Positions 22,740-34,520 of a stretch of DNA of 64,000 nucleotides are shown in pieces. The notes beneath the pieces are model-generated. The model was not told the DNA's origin. It did not search any database and saw nothing but the letters and a program-made list of their open reading frames with translations. Every line of letters begins with the position of its first letter. Within the stretch, counting starts at the first letter, position 1. The stretch lies in the NCBI GenBank assembly GCA_037074705.1, contig CM073592.1, positions 85,018,629 through 85,082,628 on the forward strand, written 5' to 3'. The position numbers and the translations under genes are program-made. Origin of the DNA: Zhengitettix transpicula. Lineage: Eukaryota; Arthropoda; Insecta; Orthoptera; Tetrigidae.

Positions 22740-23707
22740 TGTAATAATTAAAAAAAAATGGGCTTTAATTGAATGAAAGAATTTAATTTACAAACAAACA
22801 AAATATTTATTAGCAATAAGATAAACACAATTACACAATTTAAAATTTATCTCAGGGTCTCTACTGGGTTTGATAATGGCGAATCATTTTATTTCTCAAC
22901 TTAAACACAAATTCCAATTTAAAAGAGAAAAGATTTACTCGTCAATTAACTAGGACGAAATTTACTTGTCAACAAAGTTAAATTAAAAAGATGGATTCTA
23001 ATTAACAAATTTTAATCAAAAGAAGAAAACAAAATCTGACGACTATCTTTTAATCAGGTTTACATATTTAGTTGTTTTATATTGTTACTCACGGCAGCAT
23101 TCCAGGATACCTTGTAATTGACGAAACACTATGGCGGGGTTTTACACTGCTTCTAAAAACTCACAGATTCTAAAATAAATATTTTTAGATCAAAACTCAG
23201 GAATCAGGATGTACCACCTTTTCGTCTCTCCCTCGGTTGACTTCTGCTAATTCTGCCCGGCTATGTTCACAAGACTGTTTGTGCCTATCAGGTTTCGTAG
23301 TTCTGCTCGAGTGAATATTTCGTCTTGAGCAAAATGTTCATGAACAAATCAACGCTGTTGATTGGTAATTCTCAGTGTTTCTCTGCAAATTTACTTTAAA
23401 TATTTGAAATTGTCTTGTCTATTTCCAACGCGACCAATTTCTGTCGCGTCTGATTGCCAACTGCTTCTACTTAACTTTACTTTTTAAAAGAATATCTCGT
23501 CTATTTCTAATACGACCATTTTCTGCCGTTCCTGATTGCCAACTGAACTCCCGTCTCGCAATTTTGAGAGCGCGCATTGCTTATTCCGACAAAGGAAACA
23601 ATACCTGGCTACATTGTTGTTGTGTTCTGTACCGCCGTAAGAATAGATTCCTCAAACAATTTATATTTTCAAATTCACATTTAATGTCTTAATTAATTGG
23701 CATTACA
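22740..23707 (-). repeat. Solo LTR of ATAT-targeting family, copy 4
   Basis: Runs from TGTAATAATTAAAAAAAAAT to TTAATTGGCATTACA with ATAT on both sides (22736-22739, 23708-23711), 968 bp. It contains CTCAGGGTCTCTACTGGG near 22852 and TTACTCAC at 23085-23092. On the inferred sense (minus) strand this gives a TATAAATT box near 23661, a GTGAGTAA donor-like motif near 23090 and AATAAA near 22808, in the order expected for U3, R and polyadenylation. The neighbour sides are plain AT-rich DNA and no internal retroelement region is attached. Confidence 0.75.
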
Positions 23708-23711
23708 ATAT

Positions 23712-26538
23712 CTCATTGACAAGAACTTATATTTTCTTTTTCTTTTCACTATAATTGATATACCCGTTTCTGAATTGAATTTAAACAGTATACACTAATT
23801 CGATACCACTAAGTTTCCTATGTGCTGTGCTACATTCAGCAAATAATTTAACATTAACTTAATTTTATGTATAATTAATTATAAATGATGGTAGAAAAAG
23901 TAGTTACACTGGTACGCTTCCCTGAGAAAAACCCGGAATTATTGAGGAAGGAACCGAAATTTCTGAACTAAACAGTAAACAATTTTGGTATCATGGGTTT
24001 ACACTCGTTCCAGATGCGCAGTGGAATAAGGGAGAAAGAGAGGAGCATTGCCGTCAGTTGGGAACGCCCTCTTGCCGAGAAGCCAGTACCAATTAATAAA
24101 AATATTATTTATATTCTTACGAGCGGAATATACAGACATTCACAAGTTATTTTTATAACACCTATACTGATCATCTCTTAACTTTTACGAATAAGGTTTT
24201 TAGTGTACAACATATCCTGAACAATATATTCCCATGCGTCAATGTTTTCAGTATATTTTTTACACTACCAAGTTGCCGTAACAAAAAGAGCTCCTGCCGG
24301 CCCCCATTTTAATTACAGGAGAGTGGGCCACTGCGCTTCTTATTTTGAGACGACTTGATATTTCTCACGACCATAAATTACGGTTCAGGTAGTTTTTAAA
24401 GAAATCGCAATTGTCCGCTTTAGGAATTTCGCTATACGGTTGTTGCTCCATCATTATAGTTTGTTTACTTCTGTATTTATTCCTTGCTCTAAAAATGCTG
24501 CAAACTTTTTACACTGAATTATCTGAGGATGTCCTTATAATTATTACTCATCGACATATTATGAGATAAACACTTAAAGATCCAATGCTTCAAAATAATT
24601 TTCAATAAATTAAATTAAATTATTTAACTATAACTAATTATTGTACCTGTGATGTAAAGTCGTTATGTCTATTTTCATCACAATAATTTCATAGCGTCTT
24701 CAATGATGAACAGAACTTTGTTATATTCTACGAGATATAAATAGATTGACTAACATTATTATGAATTAGAGTCGATGCTTTTTTTCTGCTAATTTTTCAC
24801 TAATTTCATATTACAGTGAATTACGTTGATATAATGCAAATATTTTCAAATTAAATACGCTTTTCGAAGTGATAAGTTTTGCCCGACATATGCAATAAAT
24901 TTAAAATATAGTAAGCCTATAAAGATGTTTAAATTATTTATAAGTTATCCGATGACTGTGCCGAGTGCACGGTCGCATGTTTGTTGGGAGTGACAACGTC
25001 TGGCTGGGGTAAAATAAATAAAATTTTACAATTGCAGTCCTTGACGCTTCATTCCTAGTAGATGGTACAGAGATCAGAGTTCATATTTATTTAACAATCA
25101 GCTTTTTGTTGATCCACAGATAACACTACAATCTTATTCGCTGAAATTAGTTTAAAAAAAGTTTTCATTTTCTAAGCTTTGAAATATCTCAGATTCCAAT
25201 GAAATAATATTTTCTTGTGAAATACTAACAGACAAACTGGTTGTTTGGCCTTCTACGAGGTTGAAAACATAGTAAACGGCTATTAATATTAGAGTTATCT
25301 TTTGCCTCAATGAATTTTTACGGTGAATTCTTATTGATAGGGTAGGGCTTGTGTCTAATTGGTTCTTTAACGCGGATCATTCATTGTTACTGGCATCACG
25401 TTTTTTCTGATATAACACTTTTTGATATTTATTGGTTCTTGACTACTGTCAATTACTCTTGACAACAAAGATTTTGTTTAGTTACCAATTATTAGCCCCT
25501 TAAAAAATAGACATTGTACCTTTCAACTTTTTTAAATGACAGATTACAGTTTAAGATGGTCTTAAAGTTAGAAGTTTTCCTGGTAAGCAAAAAAATCGTA
25601 TTTCAAACAGTTAAATTGAAGAATTTAGAATGTCTGCTATTTAGTCTCTAAATGGCGGAAGGCACGTTGATATTGCTAAGAACCTTCCGAGTTCTTTTAG
25701 TAACAACGAAACATGATCAGCCCGATTGTTTTCAAGTGAAAGCGAACAAAATCAGTGTGAGACGCAGACAGCAATTTAAATTACATCTGATTCGGATTCT
25801 CTGATACATGAAATGCAGAGTTCAAAGATAATTGTTTGATTATAAGCCACGTTCAAGAAAACTATAATTTTACTTACTTAAATTTGGCCGAAAAGAATCT
25901 TTAGTTCCTTTGTCTTGCTTTGATGTGGTATATATACTAGTGTCTTATTTGACGTGCCTGTTGTTATGGAAACTTCGAGTCTGAATGACGTAATGGCGTC
26001 GTTAAAGTGTTTTACTGACGCGCTACTTCATCGACATAAGAGTTTTGATCAGATATCTACGACCTCTTGTCATTCTCTTCGGTTTACTTAGCTTTCTCCA
26101 TATTTTACAATTTTATTCGCGACTATATAACGAGTTGAATTATACGATTGTTGTTTCAAAGTTCAGTGTCACGTAGAAACTGTTTGAATATTCGATATGA
26201 CTTCAGTTCCGGAAATTTTCAGAAACATTTGAACTACTTAATGATACCAGAATATTGAATGTTAAACTTATAATTTGCCAGAAACAGAGAAGGTATTTAA
26301 AATAACATTTACATGTCGTACATAATGTCCGACGTCGCGTGAGAATATTTTTACGCATGACGTTTTCTTGCGGCTTATACATTTTGTTTGTAGGTGAGCT
26401 TTACAGACATTTACTGACATTCTACGGCAAAGAAACTCTTTATTTACATGGATGATCAACCGTTTTTGTTTGTTGATATTTCAGACAACTTTTCAGTTCT
26501 CGATTCTAGGAATAGTTTTGTCCCCGCGGTTTATCTCA
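23712..26538. other. Unassigned AT-rich DNA
   Basis: About 2.8 kb with no recognised gene or repeat. The 62-codon frame at 23993-24181 and 63-codon minus frame at 26268-26459 have no motif. Confidence 0.45.
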
Positions 26539-26860
26539 TATTATCTGGTTGGCCGGCGTTACCCGGGTTGTCTTAATTAAACTCAGCGACATCCTTAAGC
26601 CCGGTTTTGACTCCAATCTTGGCTGTTTTTGCCCCTCTACACCATTCCGTAAAGGCCTACCCGCCCATGCTGAAAGGGGTTAAAATTATTCACAAAAAAT
26701 AATCAGGAGAAACACTGTCAATCTCATTGACTCAGAAACATTTTCTTTAGATAATAATATAGACCGTTTCCTCAAGTTTGAAAATTCACCCCGTCCACAC
26801 CTGGACGAAATTTGGTCAAATTTTCTTCACGGATTAGATTTGTAAGCACTCAAACGGTCT
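26539..26860 (-). mobile_element. Degenerate Helitron 3' portion
   Basis: On the minus strand the end reads ACAACCCGGGTAACGCCGGC followed by CAACCAGAT, a mutated version of the GGGCAACGCCGGGCACCCAG terminus. Further in, GCCAAGATTGGAGTCAAAAC matches GCCGAAATTGGAGTCATATC of the 21371-22150 copy. It is older than the other copies and its CTAG end is lost. Confidence 0.65.
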
Positions 26861-27616
26861 GTTTTATTTATTAGAAGATTATGTAATCAAAATTAGAAAG
26901 TCGCCAATAACTAACAAGTTGACGCAAAAATAATTTACTAACTTTAAAAAAAAATGATTAGGATCTCTGTGGCTTTTATATTTGCGTAGTGAGTCATGGT
27001 GCAAGTTCCATTTTAACAATTAAGTTCTAGTTCCAAATGTTTGCATATTTTTCTCAGTCCAGCAGAAAGAGATGAAGCTACAATCTGGTAAGCATTTCTA
27101 TCAACTCAGAACAAGATGGACGGCAGTATGGGAATGCCATTTCTTTAATTTAGCCTGCACACTTCAATTTTGGTTACAAATGTGTGAATAACTTTTGTCT
27201 AATTTATTTGAATATGTTTATCAAATTAATTTTTTGTATATATGTTATTTTTAGTATACTATAGAGTGCATTGGTGCAGGTTGCGATATTATCTTCTGAT
27301 AAAGGCGATTCATAACGCAGATCGCAGAATCCAGCGAACTCAGTGCGTTCCGCAATCAATGATTGATGCATGAACCGCGCCAGAGTCGATGCCTGAGGCG
27401 ACAATCATCTGTTCCGCAGTTAGGCCGTGTATTTCGTATACACTCCGACGGGATTTCACGGTCAAAATATACTGAAATATTTAAATATAGAATTACATAT
27501 ATTAATAAACTTAGATGTAGATGGCAATCTACAGTGACTTAAAACACTGATCCATTTGTCCAAATGATGCATTCTCTGTTAATTGCCCCTTACCTGGCTA
27601 ATTAAAATCATATATA
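26861..27616. other. Unassigned DNA with a regulatory-like patch
   Basis: Mostly AT-rich. The patch 27280-27425 is GC-richer and includes TCAATGATTGATGCAT, a Hox/PBX-type core in overlapping form. No coding signal is convincing. Confidence 0.25.
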
Positions 27617-28480
27617 TATATATATTGTAACGAAATAAATTCGCTTTAATTATTGGTTTTGTGAATTTTGATTATTATTAAATCCACAAGAATGAAGGAA
27701 GCTATTTTCCAACACTTGTATTGTAACTATAAACGGTTATCTACGTATTAACTCTTTCAGAATATTTAAATTGAGTATTTAACCCTCTGATTTATTGTGT
27801 TTATAATTTAAAACTGTTTATATTGCATTAGTTTTATTTGTTACTGTTAAATTCCGCGTTTTAATTATAAAAGTAATTGTAATAAAAATAATAGTTATCG
27901 GAAGCGACAATCAAAGGAATTTGAGCATAAATTTTAATTGTCGAGTAGAAGTTAAGCTAGAAGAAACACGATATCTCGCGACAGTTTCTGATCAGTTGTT
28001 GAGATCTTGCCGCACGTCGGTTCGAGAACAAAGGACAGTAAAAGTAAGTGTGTGCTAATTTACTTTTTATGCAGTGTGAGGTAAAATCATACGTCTTTTT
28101 TATTGCGGTAGAGTTCAGCCTGATATTTACAATAAATAATGTTCTATTGGAGTTTGAGAAAGTTCTTCGCATTGTATTGAGAAATTATTTTTATATTCAT
28201 CGACAATAAGAACGCTATTCACTATATTCTTGATACTGTGTAGTTATTTACTTCAAATATTAACATTTGGAAAAATCTGCAAACCTGTACAAATACACAT
28301 TGAAAAACAGATTACGCATAGGTTCTTAGATATATCCTAAGTGAAAGAGAACTGCGTACCGCCTTTATGCAATGATTTGGCCCTGAAACTTAATTAATTC
28401 AACAGACGTGCTTCAGAGACATTTAGTACGAATGTAGCCTCCTCAATTAAATAAGAAAACTATCCAATTTATCTTGTGTT
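27617..28480. other. Unassigned DNA after a possible lone LTR terminus
   Basis: TGTAACGAAATAAATTCG directly follows an ATAT run near 27617, resembling the LTR family's terminus and target, but no partner end was found, so I do not call an element. The minus frame at 27957-28172 has no motif. Confidence 0.3.
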
Positions 28481-29065
28481 ACAGGTCAGATAAATTCTAA
28501 ACAATGTAAGGGGGCCCTTGATTGGACAGGAACTGTGAATTCTGATAATGGAATAAAGCATCAGCTAAGTGGTAGCGAATCACCGTTGCGGTAATTGAAT
28601 TGCCCTTCCCTGCATTAAGTATAGTGCTTCTCCTCCTACGGACTTCTTTTTTCAAACATCACCGAAATCTAACCTGTGACGACAGGGAAAATTGCCGGAA
28701 AAATAAAAATTTCGATTACAAATTCAGATATATTAACGGTTCTGAATTACACCATAGCTTGTAGTATTATTAACGTAATACTTTTGTGGGGATACCGCAA
28801 TATGTATGGAGCTAGTAAACACGTTCAAAACCATGCTTAATTAGCTCATATATTATTGTGAGAATATCCCATTAATTTCTGAATCTGCGCGTCTAATACA
28901 TTTCAAAGTTTACAGATTCTTTGAAGAAATAATGTTACATTTGCCATGTCAATAAAAAAAAATTATATTTAAATGAAATGTCGTCTATAATTAAATCTTT
29001 TAAACCAATGTCTTCGGTGGTTTTTGTAAATATACAATACGATTTCAAGTAATTATTCAGAAGTT

Positions 29066-29066
<1 letters not shown>
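28481..29066. other. Unassigned DNA
   Basis: 28490-28640 is somewhat GC-richer and non-repetitive; nothing else is seen. Confidence 0.35.

Positions 29067-29120
<54 letters not shown>
29067..29120. repeat. TA microsatellite
   Basis: An almost uninterrupted run of about 25 TA dinucleotides. Confidence 0.95.
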
Positions 29121-29123
<3 letters not shown>

Positions 29124-30008
29124 ATACAGTTCAAGGGAGCAGGTGTTACGGCGAAGGGGAAACTTTAGCAGAGTGCAAACGCAACTCAGTGACGTTGGTT
29201 GACGTCATCTCACATTAGACAGGCGCCAATGTACAAAAATTGTTCCATGAAGTTTATTAATCGAATACGAAGCTATATTAACCGTCAATTGAGCTAAATT
29301 TTCTCGGTGGTTCGCGCCGAGTTAGAATTTCCAGAATTATTATAAGATGTTATTCTTTATTGCCTTGCTTTTGTAAATATTTTCTTCATTACACTTAGAA
29401 GTTTGTTGTCTTCTGCAAATGGTTTTTGCACTAAATGCGATTCTCTGAATTAACGTATCTCGCCTATTTATTAGGCAATTGATAAGTATAGGAGAAACAA
29501 CAGTCTGTTTTCAGAAAAACACATTCCAATTTACTATTTCTTCCTAGAGAATCGACAATGTTGATACACATGGTCACTTTCAAAAATAAACTTAGATCGT
29601 TGCTTCAAGTCGATTGATTCGAGAAAGTGTTGAACAATGCACAAATTTTTCTCTTTGACTATTCTACAAGGAAATTTATTTTTATTTCTTAACCAAGTGA
29701 ACAGTTGTCATCATAGATTGAGCAATGATATGATTGAGATAATCTTTAACATCCTATTATTATAAAAATGTAATTTCATACCATTTACTCGCCACCAATT
29801 TGCCCATATATGATCCACTATTTATAATAAAGACGGATTATCAGTTAAAAAATGAACTTAATGTGTGGTATTGGAAGAATAATTTTTACCGTTATATTGC
29901 ATTTCTCTGTTATAATAGGGCTGTAAATCAAACATTCGATGGCCTCATACTATTAAATTCTTTATTTGCTCGGTCTATAGGATTGTCAGGTATTATATTT
30001 AAATATAT
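29121..30008. other. Unassigned DNA
   Basis: 29130-29240 is GC-richer and contains TTGACGTCAT, a CRE-like palindrome. The plus frame at 29800-30039 runs into the LTR and has no domain. Confidence 0.35.
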
Positions 30009-30012
30009 ATAT

Positions 30013-30794
30013 TGTAATAAACAACAAGTTAACGATTAATTTTCCCCACGTTGGTGAAGCCATTTATGTAATAAACACCTTGTTAGGGTTAATTAATGAA
30101 TCAATTAACGAAAATTTATTTATAATTAAAAATTTATTGTTGATAAATTTACATTGTATAAGACCTATTTTGCACGCCAAATTTCATCCAGTTAACAACA
30201 AATTTTTTATTTATTAATTCGTGGCATTTATGAAAATACAATTCTTATATCATTACAATCAAATATGTCGGATCTCTATATCTCAGGGTCACTACTGGGT
30301 TTATTAATTAGAACAAAAGCAATGTATAAACTGAAAATTAACAATTCAAATATAAAAAGTTAACCTAAAACAATATAAAGATAAGTGAAACAGAAGAAAA
30401 CGAAAACGAAAACTGAACGAAATCTGACTATACCTTTTTAATTATCGTTTACAAATTTGTATTAAAGTTTTGTTACTCACGGAATGTCTGTCTGGTACAA
30501 GATCTCTCTCCTGTATCTTGAAAACTACCACACTAAAAAGCCATTTTTACACTGACTCTACACTTCATTGAAATTTTTATTACACACGATTGAAATACTC
30601 GTCCTCTGCTATCTGGAACCTGGGATGAGCCGCCCCCTTTGGTCAGCTAGTGGATGCCGGTCTCCTCTATGCGAAAATTGTTCAATCAGCGTGAAGCTAC
30701 CATTTGCTTCACCGTGTGCAAATTATTATGTAGATCTCTCCGTAAAAATATTTGCTTGCAAAAATAAAGGATCTCCTGTTTAATTGGTATTACA
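30013..30794 (-). repeat. Solo LTR of ATAT-targeting family, copy 5
   Basis: From TGTAATAAACAACAAG to TTTAATTGGTATTACA, 782 bp, flanked by ATAT (30009-30012, 30795-30798). It shares CTCAGGGTCACTACTGGG near 30283 and TTACTCACGG at about 30473-30482 with copy 4. It is shorter than copies 2-4, with the deficit in the region corresponding to the sense-strand 5' half. The 71-codon frame at 30568-30783 is internal and not a gene. Confidence 0.75.
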
Positions 30795-30798
30795 ATAT

Positions 30799-31994
30799 AT
30801 TTATATATATATATCAAATCGCTTTATATATGATTTGATTTTACTTAAATTAAATTAATGAAAATATATTAATATAATTGTGTTTCGGATTAATATTGTT
30901 TGAATTGGAAACAGAATCAAAAAAAATTTCGTGTGCATGTCGTCCTTTCAAGTGAGGTACAGCGCTCGAAAAAATCGCGCACAGAAACATTGCATTTCAA
31001 AAGTCTGTTTGTAGTTTCCGGTTCTTAGCGTTAAACCATACGGAAATATCTGTGATTGTGTCTGACTTGTTTTCACAAAACGAACTGTATTTGGCAGGAG
31101 ATATTCGTTGCAAATATTTCAGTCACAAAAATATACGTGCCATTGTAGGAAGTTTTTGAGCACATTTATAGTATTTTTAAAATTATGATTATATTAGAAC
31201 AGGCCTCAGAATATTTTTGAAACTCGAAATTATGTAACTGCGTTTTGTAACGAAAAATTAAAGAACTATAAAAGTTGGACAATAGAATTTGGAAAAGCAA
31301 ATTCTCAGTCCAAATCTTCAATTCGATGTTTCGTCTGGAATCAATACACAATCGTTTACGTTTAGTCCTCATAAAGAGGAATAATATGCGCCAAACTTAC
31401 GAAGCGAGTCGGCATGACCATGAATAGGTTTGAAGGAAACGTAGAATCCAGTCGTGCAGAGGCTAGATTTCGTGATTAGTTTCGAAAGTTATGATACAGC
31501 GTTGTTCGCTTCAAAGAAACAGAAAATAACAATATTGAATAAAATTTTTCATAAGGAGTGAACGAAATTCGGAATAAAAACAAAGATTGAATGTAATAAA
31601 ATGTTTCATAGCTTATTAGATCTTATAAGAAAAGAAACACAGAAATATTGAATATTTTAACTGGGAAATACGATACGAATAAAAACAGAATATTTTCTTA
31701 AAAGAATTGGAGTATCACATCCTTAAATGGTTCAATAAAATGACAACGTTTTACCTACGTTATATTGATCATATATTTACAATATGGCAATTTGGTAATG
31801 ACGAGCGCCAAAATTATCGGATTAAAATAAACAGCTAACACCAAAAAAATTAATTAACGCTTTAAAAACATCATAATACAAGATTGAACGTATGTGATAT
31901 TCTGGTCAAAAATACGCTATAAATTTAATTACTTCCGTCTAAAGCGAACAATTTTTCATCTCATCACGCTTATAGCACCAAACGTTCTACCAGT
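30799..31994. other. Unassigned AT-rich DNA
   Basis: No recognised feature apart from a short TA run next to the LTR. Confidence 0.45.
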
Positions 31995-32497
31995 CTATTC
32001 AACATCTACTATCGGGAACACTTTGCAAACCAAATTTATCTGATTTTGAACTCTATAAACTACTCCAAACAAACCATAGACATAGAAAATCAATACGCAG
32101 TACAGAACATAAAAACCCGGATGAACAATAATTTTATTAAATAATACGTTTGTCCCACTATATTTGCCTAAATAAGCTGAAAATTTTGCAGAATTCCCGG
32201 TCGATATGATACCATAAAAATAATTGCTATCCGCACAAAATTTCGCTGAAAAATAAAACACCCCACAGAAGATACTACCAGAACTACGGTGGTAATGTAT
32301 TCAATACAGAAAGTCCATAAATAGGCGTAACAAAAAGAACTGCTTGTATCAGAATCCATAAGCTCGTTCGACAGCATGAAATCACAATCTACAAACTTGC
32401 CGAACAAATTGCGTACGAAACATAAACTCACATTCCATAGAGTTTCACTAATATATTCTGACTCCCATTTATTTAATCGCAAATTCAAAAGGTCCAT
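31995..32497 (-). other. Overlapping hydrophobic open frames, unrecognised
   Basis: Two overlapping minus-strand frames of 109 codons (32168-32497) and 88 codons (31995-32261) are both rich in aromatic and aliphatic residues. FCYAYLWTFCIEYITTVVLV and GFYVLYCVLIFYVYGLFGVV would each form a membrane segment. One could imagine a decayed multi-pass receptor crossing a frameshift, but I see no diagnostic motif, and AT-rich DNA easily encodes hydrophobic runs. It is recorded because two adjoining long frames with like composition are the least chance-like in this section. Confidence 0.15.
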
Positions 32498-33366
32498 CCA
32501 GTTAAATTAATTTTTCAAAAGGTGATTCAAAGTCCAGCAAAATATCTTGGAAGATTGGATTTCTCAATTCGTCAGCTCTCCGGCACTTCAAAAATTTACA
32601 AGTCAGATACATTTTTTAACCATCCAAAATATCTGCCGATATTAGTGCCTACATAAGTGTTGAGACTCTGGTACACTAGCACTGGATTGACGAACATAGT
32701 TTTCCTTGTTGAATGTTACGTTGAAATAATTATCTACTTCTCTTTTGGATTGCTTCTCCCTCGCCGTTGATAGTTGCTTTTCTTTCGTTGCAACCGTAAG
32801 TTGATCTTCTAAATATATTTTTGTTGATTTTTTCTTTGGTATTTACTCTAATGTCGGTTTTATTTATTTTCTTCTCCTTTTAGTTTTCCTTACACGGGCA
32901 GTGGAATATCGTATTCACACTTCAAATAATTTTACTACACCATTTTCAAGCAATTTCAGGGAAATTTCAAGGGAAGTATTAAATATCTTTTTAAAAAACA
33001 TGATCAGCATGTATAACCTATAGTTATATATACTTATAGGTGTACATTTATTAAGATAGACTTCCTTTGAGGTGGAATGATAGTAAAAATTCCGTGACTT
33101 GCCAAAATTTATAATACAAAGATTCATTATTTATCGCTACTTTGGACTAAAATCGCAACTTGATCTATTCACGTTCTAAACAGGAATTAAATAAAAAATT
33201 AATAGTGTAGCAAACGAAAATTTTACACACTTCTTGAAGAGAGTTCGGGATTATTCAGCGTAAATCAAACTTGTTAGCTTTTATGAACAAAACTGATTAC
33301 TATAGGAATTCAAAAATTAAGTTCATAATATAGAAATGCATAAGACAATTAGAAAATTATGAAACG
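32498..33366. other. Unassigned AT-rich DNA
   Basis: Nothing recognised. Confidence 0.45.
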
Positions 33367-33370
33367 TTAA

Positions 33371-33391
33371 TTTATATATATATATATATAT
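33371..33391. repeat. TA microsatellite
   Basis: Short pure TA run at the left edge of the next LTR, consistent with TA tracts being the insertion target. Confidence 0.9.
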
Positions 33392-33400
33392 GTTATATAT

Positions 33401-34022
33401 TGTAATGATTTAGCTTTTTATTACTTAATATAAAAAAAATAAAGTTTATTACAAGAAAATACAAAAAATACAAAAGTACATTAAAAATATTGTTGGTCTG
33501 CATAAAATTAAAATTAGCTTCGGTTTGATTAAAAAGTTCTCCTTCTCAACAGGGTAATGTGGGCGGTTCGGTGGCTATTCAAGAACAGAGTCTATTTTCG
33601 CACTGTGTAAAAGATTCTACTTTTGAAGGGACTTTACATAAATTGTGATGCTTACTTTACTTGTGGCGTCAGCCGACTTGCAGTGGATCACTGGTCTTGT
33701 AGTAAGCAGCACACGATCTCCTTCTTCGGCCTCCCCGCGATGGACGTCCCTCAAAACCTTTGTTTCTTCCCGCTCGCCAAATTCTCCACCCTCTAGACTC
33801 TCTCGGTCTGCCTGCGTCTCTCCTTGCGTCTGTCTGCGTCTGTCTTTCACCCGGGTTCGGAGTATTTATAAGTCCTCCGCCACCCCCCCCCCCAAACGAT
33901 GCAAAAAAAGGGACGCGTACCCGCGATTTCGTTTGGCTTCTCTGGCAGAAACACGTGCGCGTTATTGTGTTCATACTCAGGCCTGCGGACACAAGGGCGG
34001 CCACTTAAGGTTGTTATTCACT

Positions 34023-34025
<3 letters not shown>
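33401..34025 (-). repeat. Solo LTR, related subfamily, copy 6
   Basis: From TGTAATGATTTAGC to TTGTTATTCACTACA, 625 bp, with ATAT on both sides (33397-33400, 34026-34029). It lacks the CTCAGGGTC block of the other copies, so it is a different subfamily sharing ends and target. On the minus strand TATAAATA at about 33863-33870 is followed by a GC-rich tract, a GTAAAGTAAGC donor-like site near 33652-33661 and AATAAA near 33446. The right half is strongly strand-asymmetric (C/T-rich on plus, with a C run at 33882-33894), producing several overlapping long but meaningless frames. Confidence 0.65.

Positions 34026-34073
<48 letters not shown>
34026..34073. repeat. TA microsatellite between two LTRs
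   Basis: About 48 bp of TA repeat with one interruption, shared as target by LTR insertions on both sides. Confidence 0.95.
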
Positions 34074-34520
34074 TGTGGTAAACAATTTATATAACAAGCA
34101 AAAAAACACGTTACTGTGATAAGTTATTAAAGATAAATGAAATAATTTATGCAATTAAATTTTAGATACAAAACGTTTATTACCAATTTATATTGAGTAG
34201 GATTTTGTACAAAACTTTTACACAGGTTTATTAAAATTATTAAATCTTCAGGGTCGCTTATCGGGCCTCTAACAGTTATAGTAATCCGACATTATAACCG
34301 AATTAAATAAAAACAAAATGTTACAAAATTTTGAATTAAGTGGTACTAGACCATTGAGGTGCTGCGAGCTGAGGAACCTTCCCAGGCTTCATTCCTTTCG
34401 GTTTAAGTTTTGCCGCAAAATGATGAATGTAGAGGGAGTGCTTTTGTTTAAAACCGCAAGATCGACCCTCTTTTAAAATAATTCTGTGAAATATCTTCAT
34501 GTAGCCATTTATCCTCCGTA
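34074..34520 (-). repeat. Partial LTR of ATAT-targeting family, copy 7
   Basis: Starts TGTGGTAAACAATT after ATAT and includes CTTCAGGGTCGCTTATCGGG near 34246, matching copy 1. The opposite terminus is not found, so the boundary at about 34520 is approximate and the copy is probably truncated. Confidence 0.5.

Noticed and set aside
27604..27640. Eighth LTR start (TGTAACGAAATAAATTCG after ATAT)
   Set aside because: No matching far end or internal family block was found.
29067..29120. Replication origin or scaffold attachment region from the long TA run
   Set aside because: TA microsatellites are common in this genome and serve as LTR targets; nothing else supports such a role.
33617..34081. 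Five overlapping open frames of 60-136 codons on both strands
   Set aside because: All sit inside or across the end of a GC-rich, strand-asymmetric solo LTR; low-complexity Ser/Pro/Arg composition and the TA repeat explain them.
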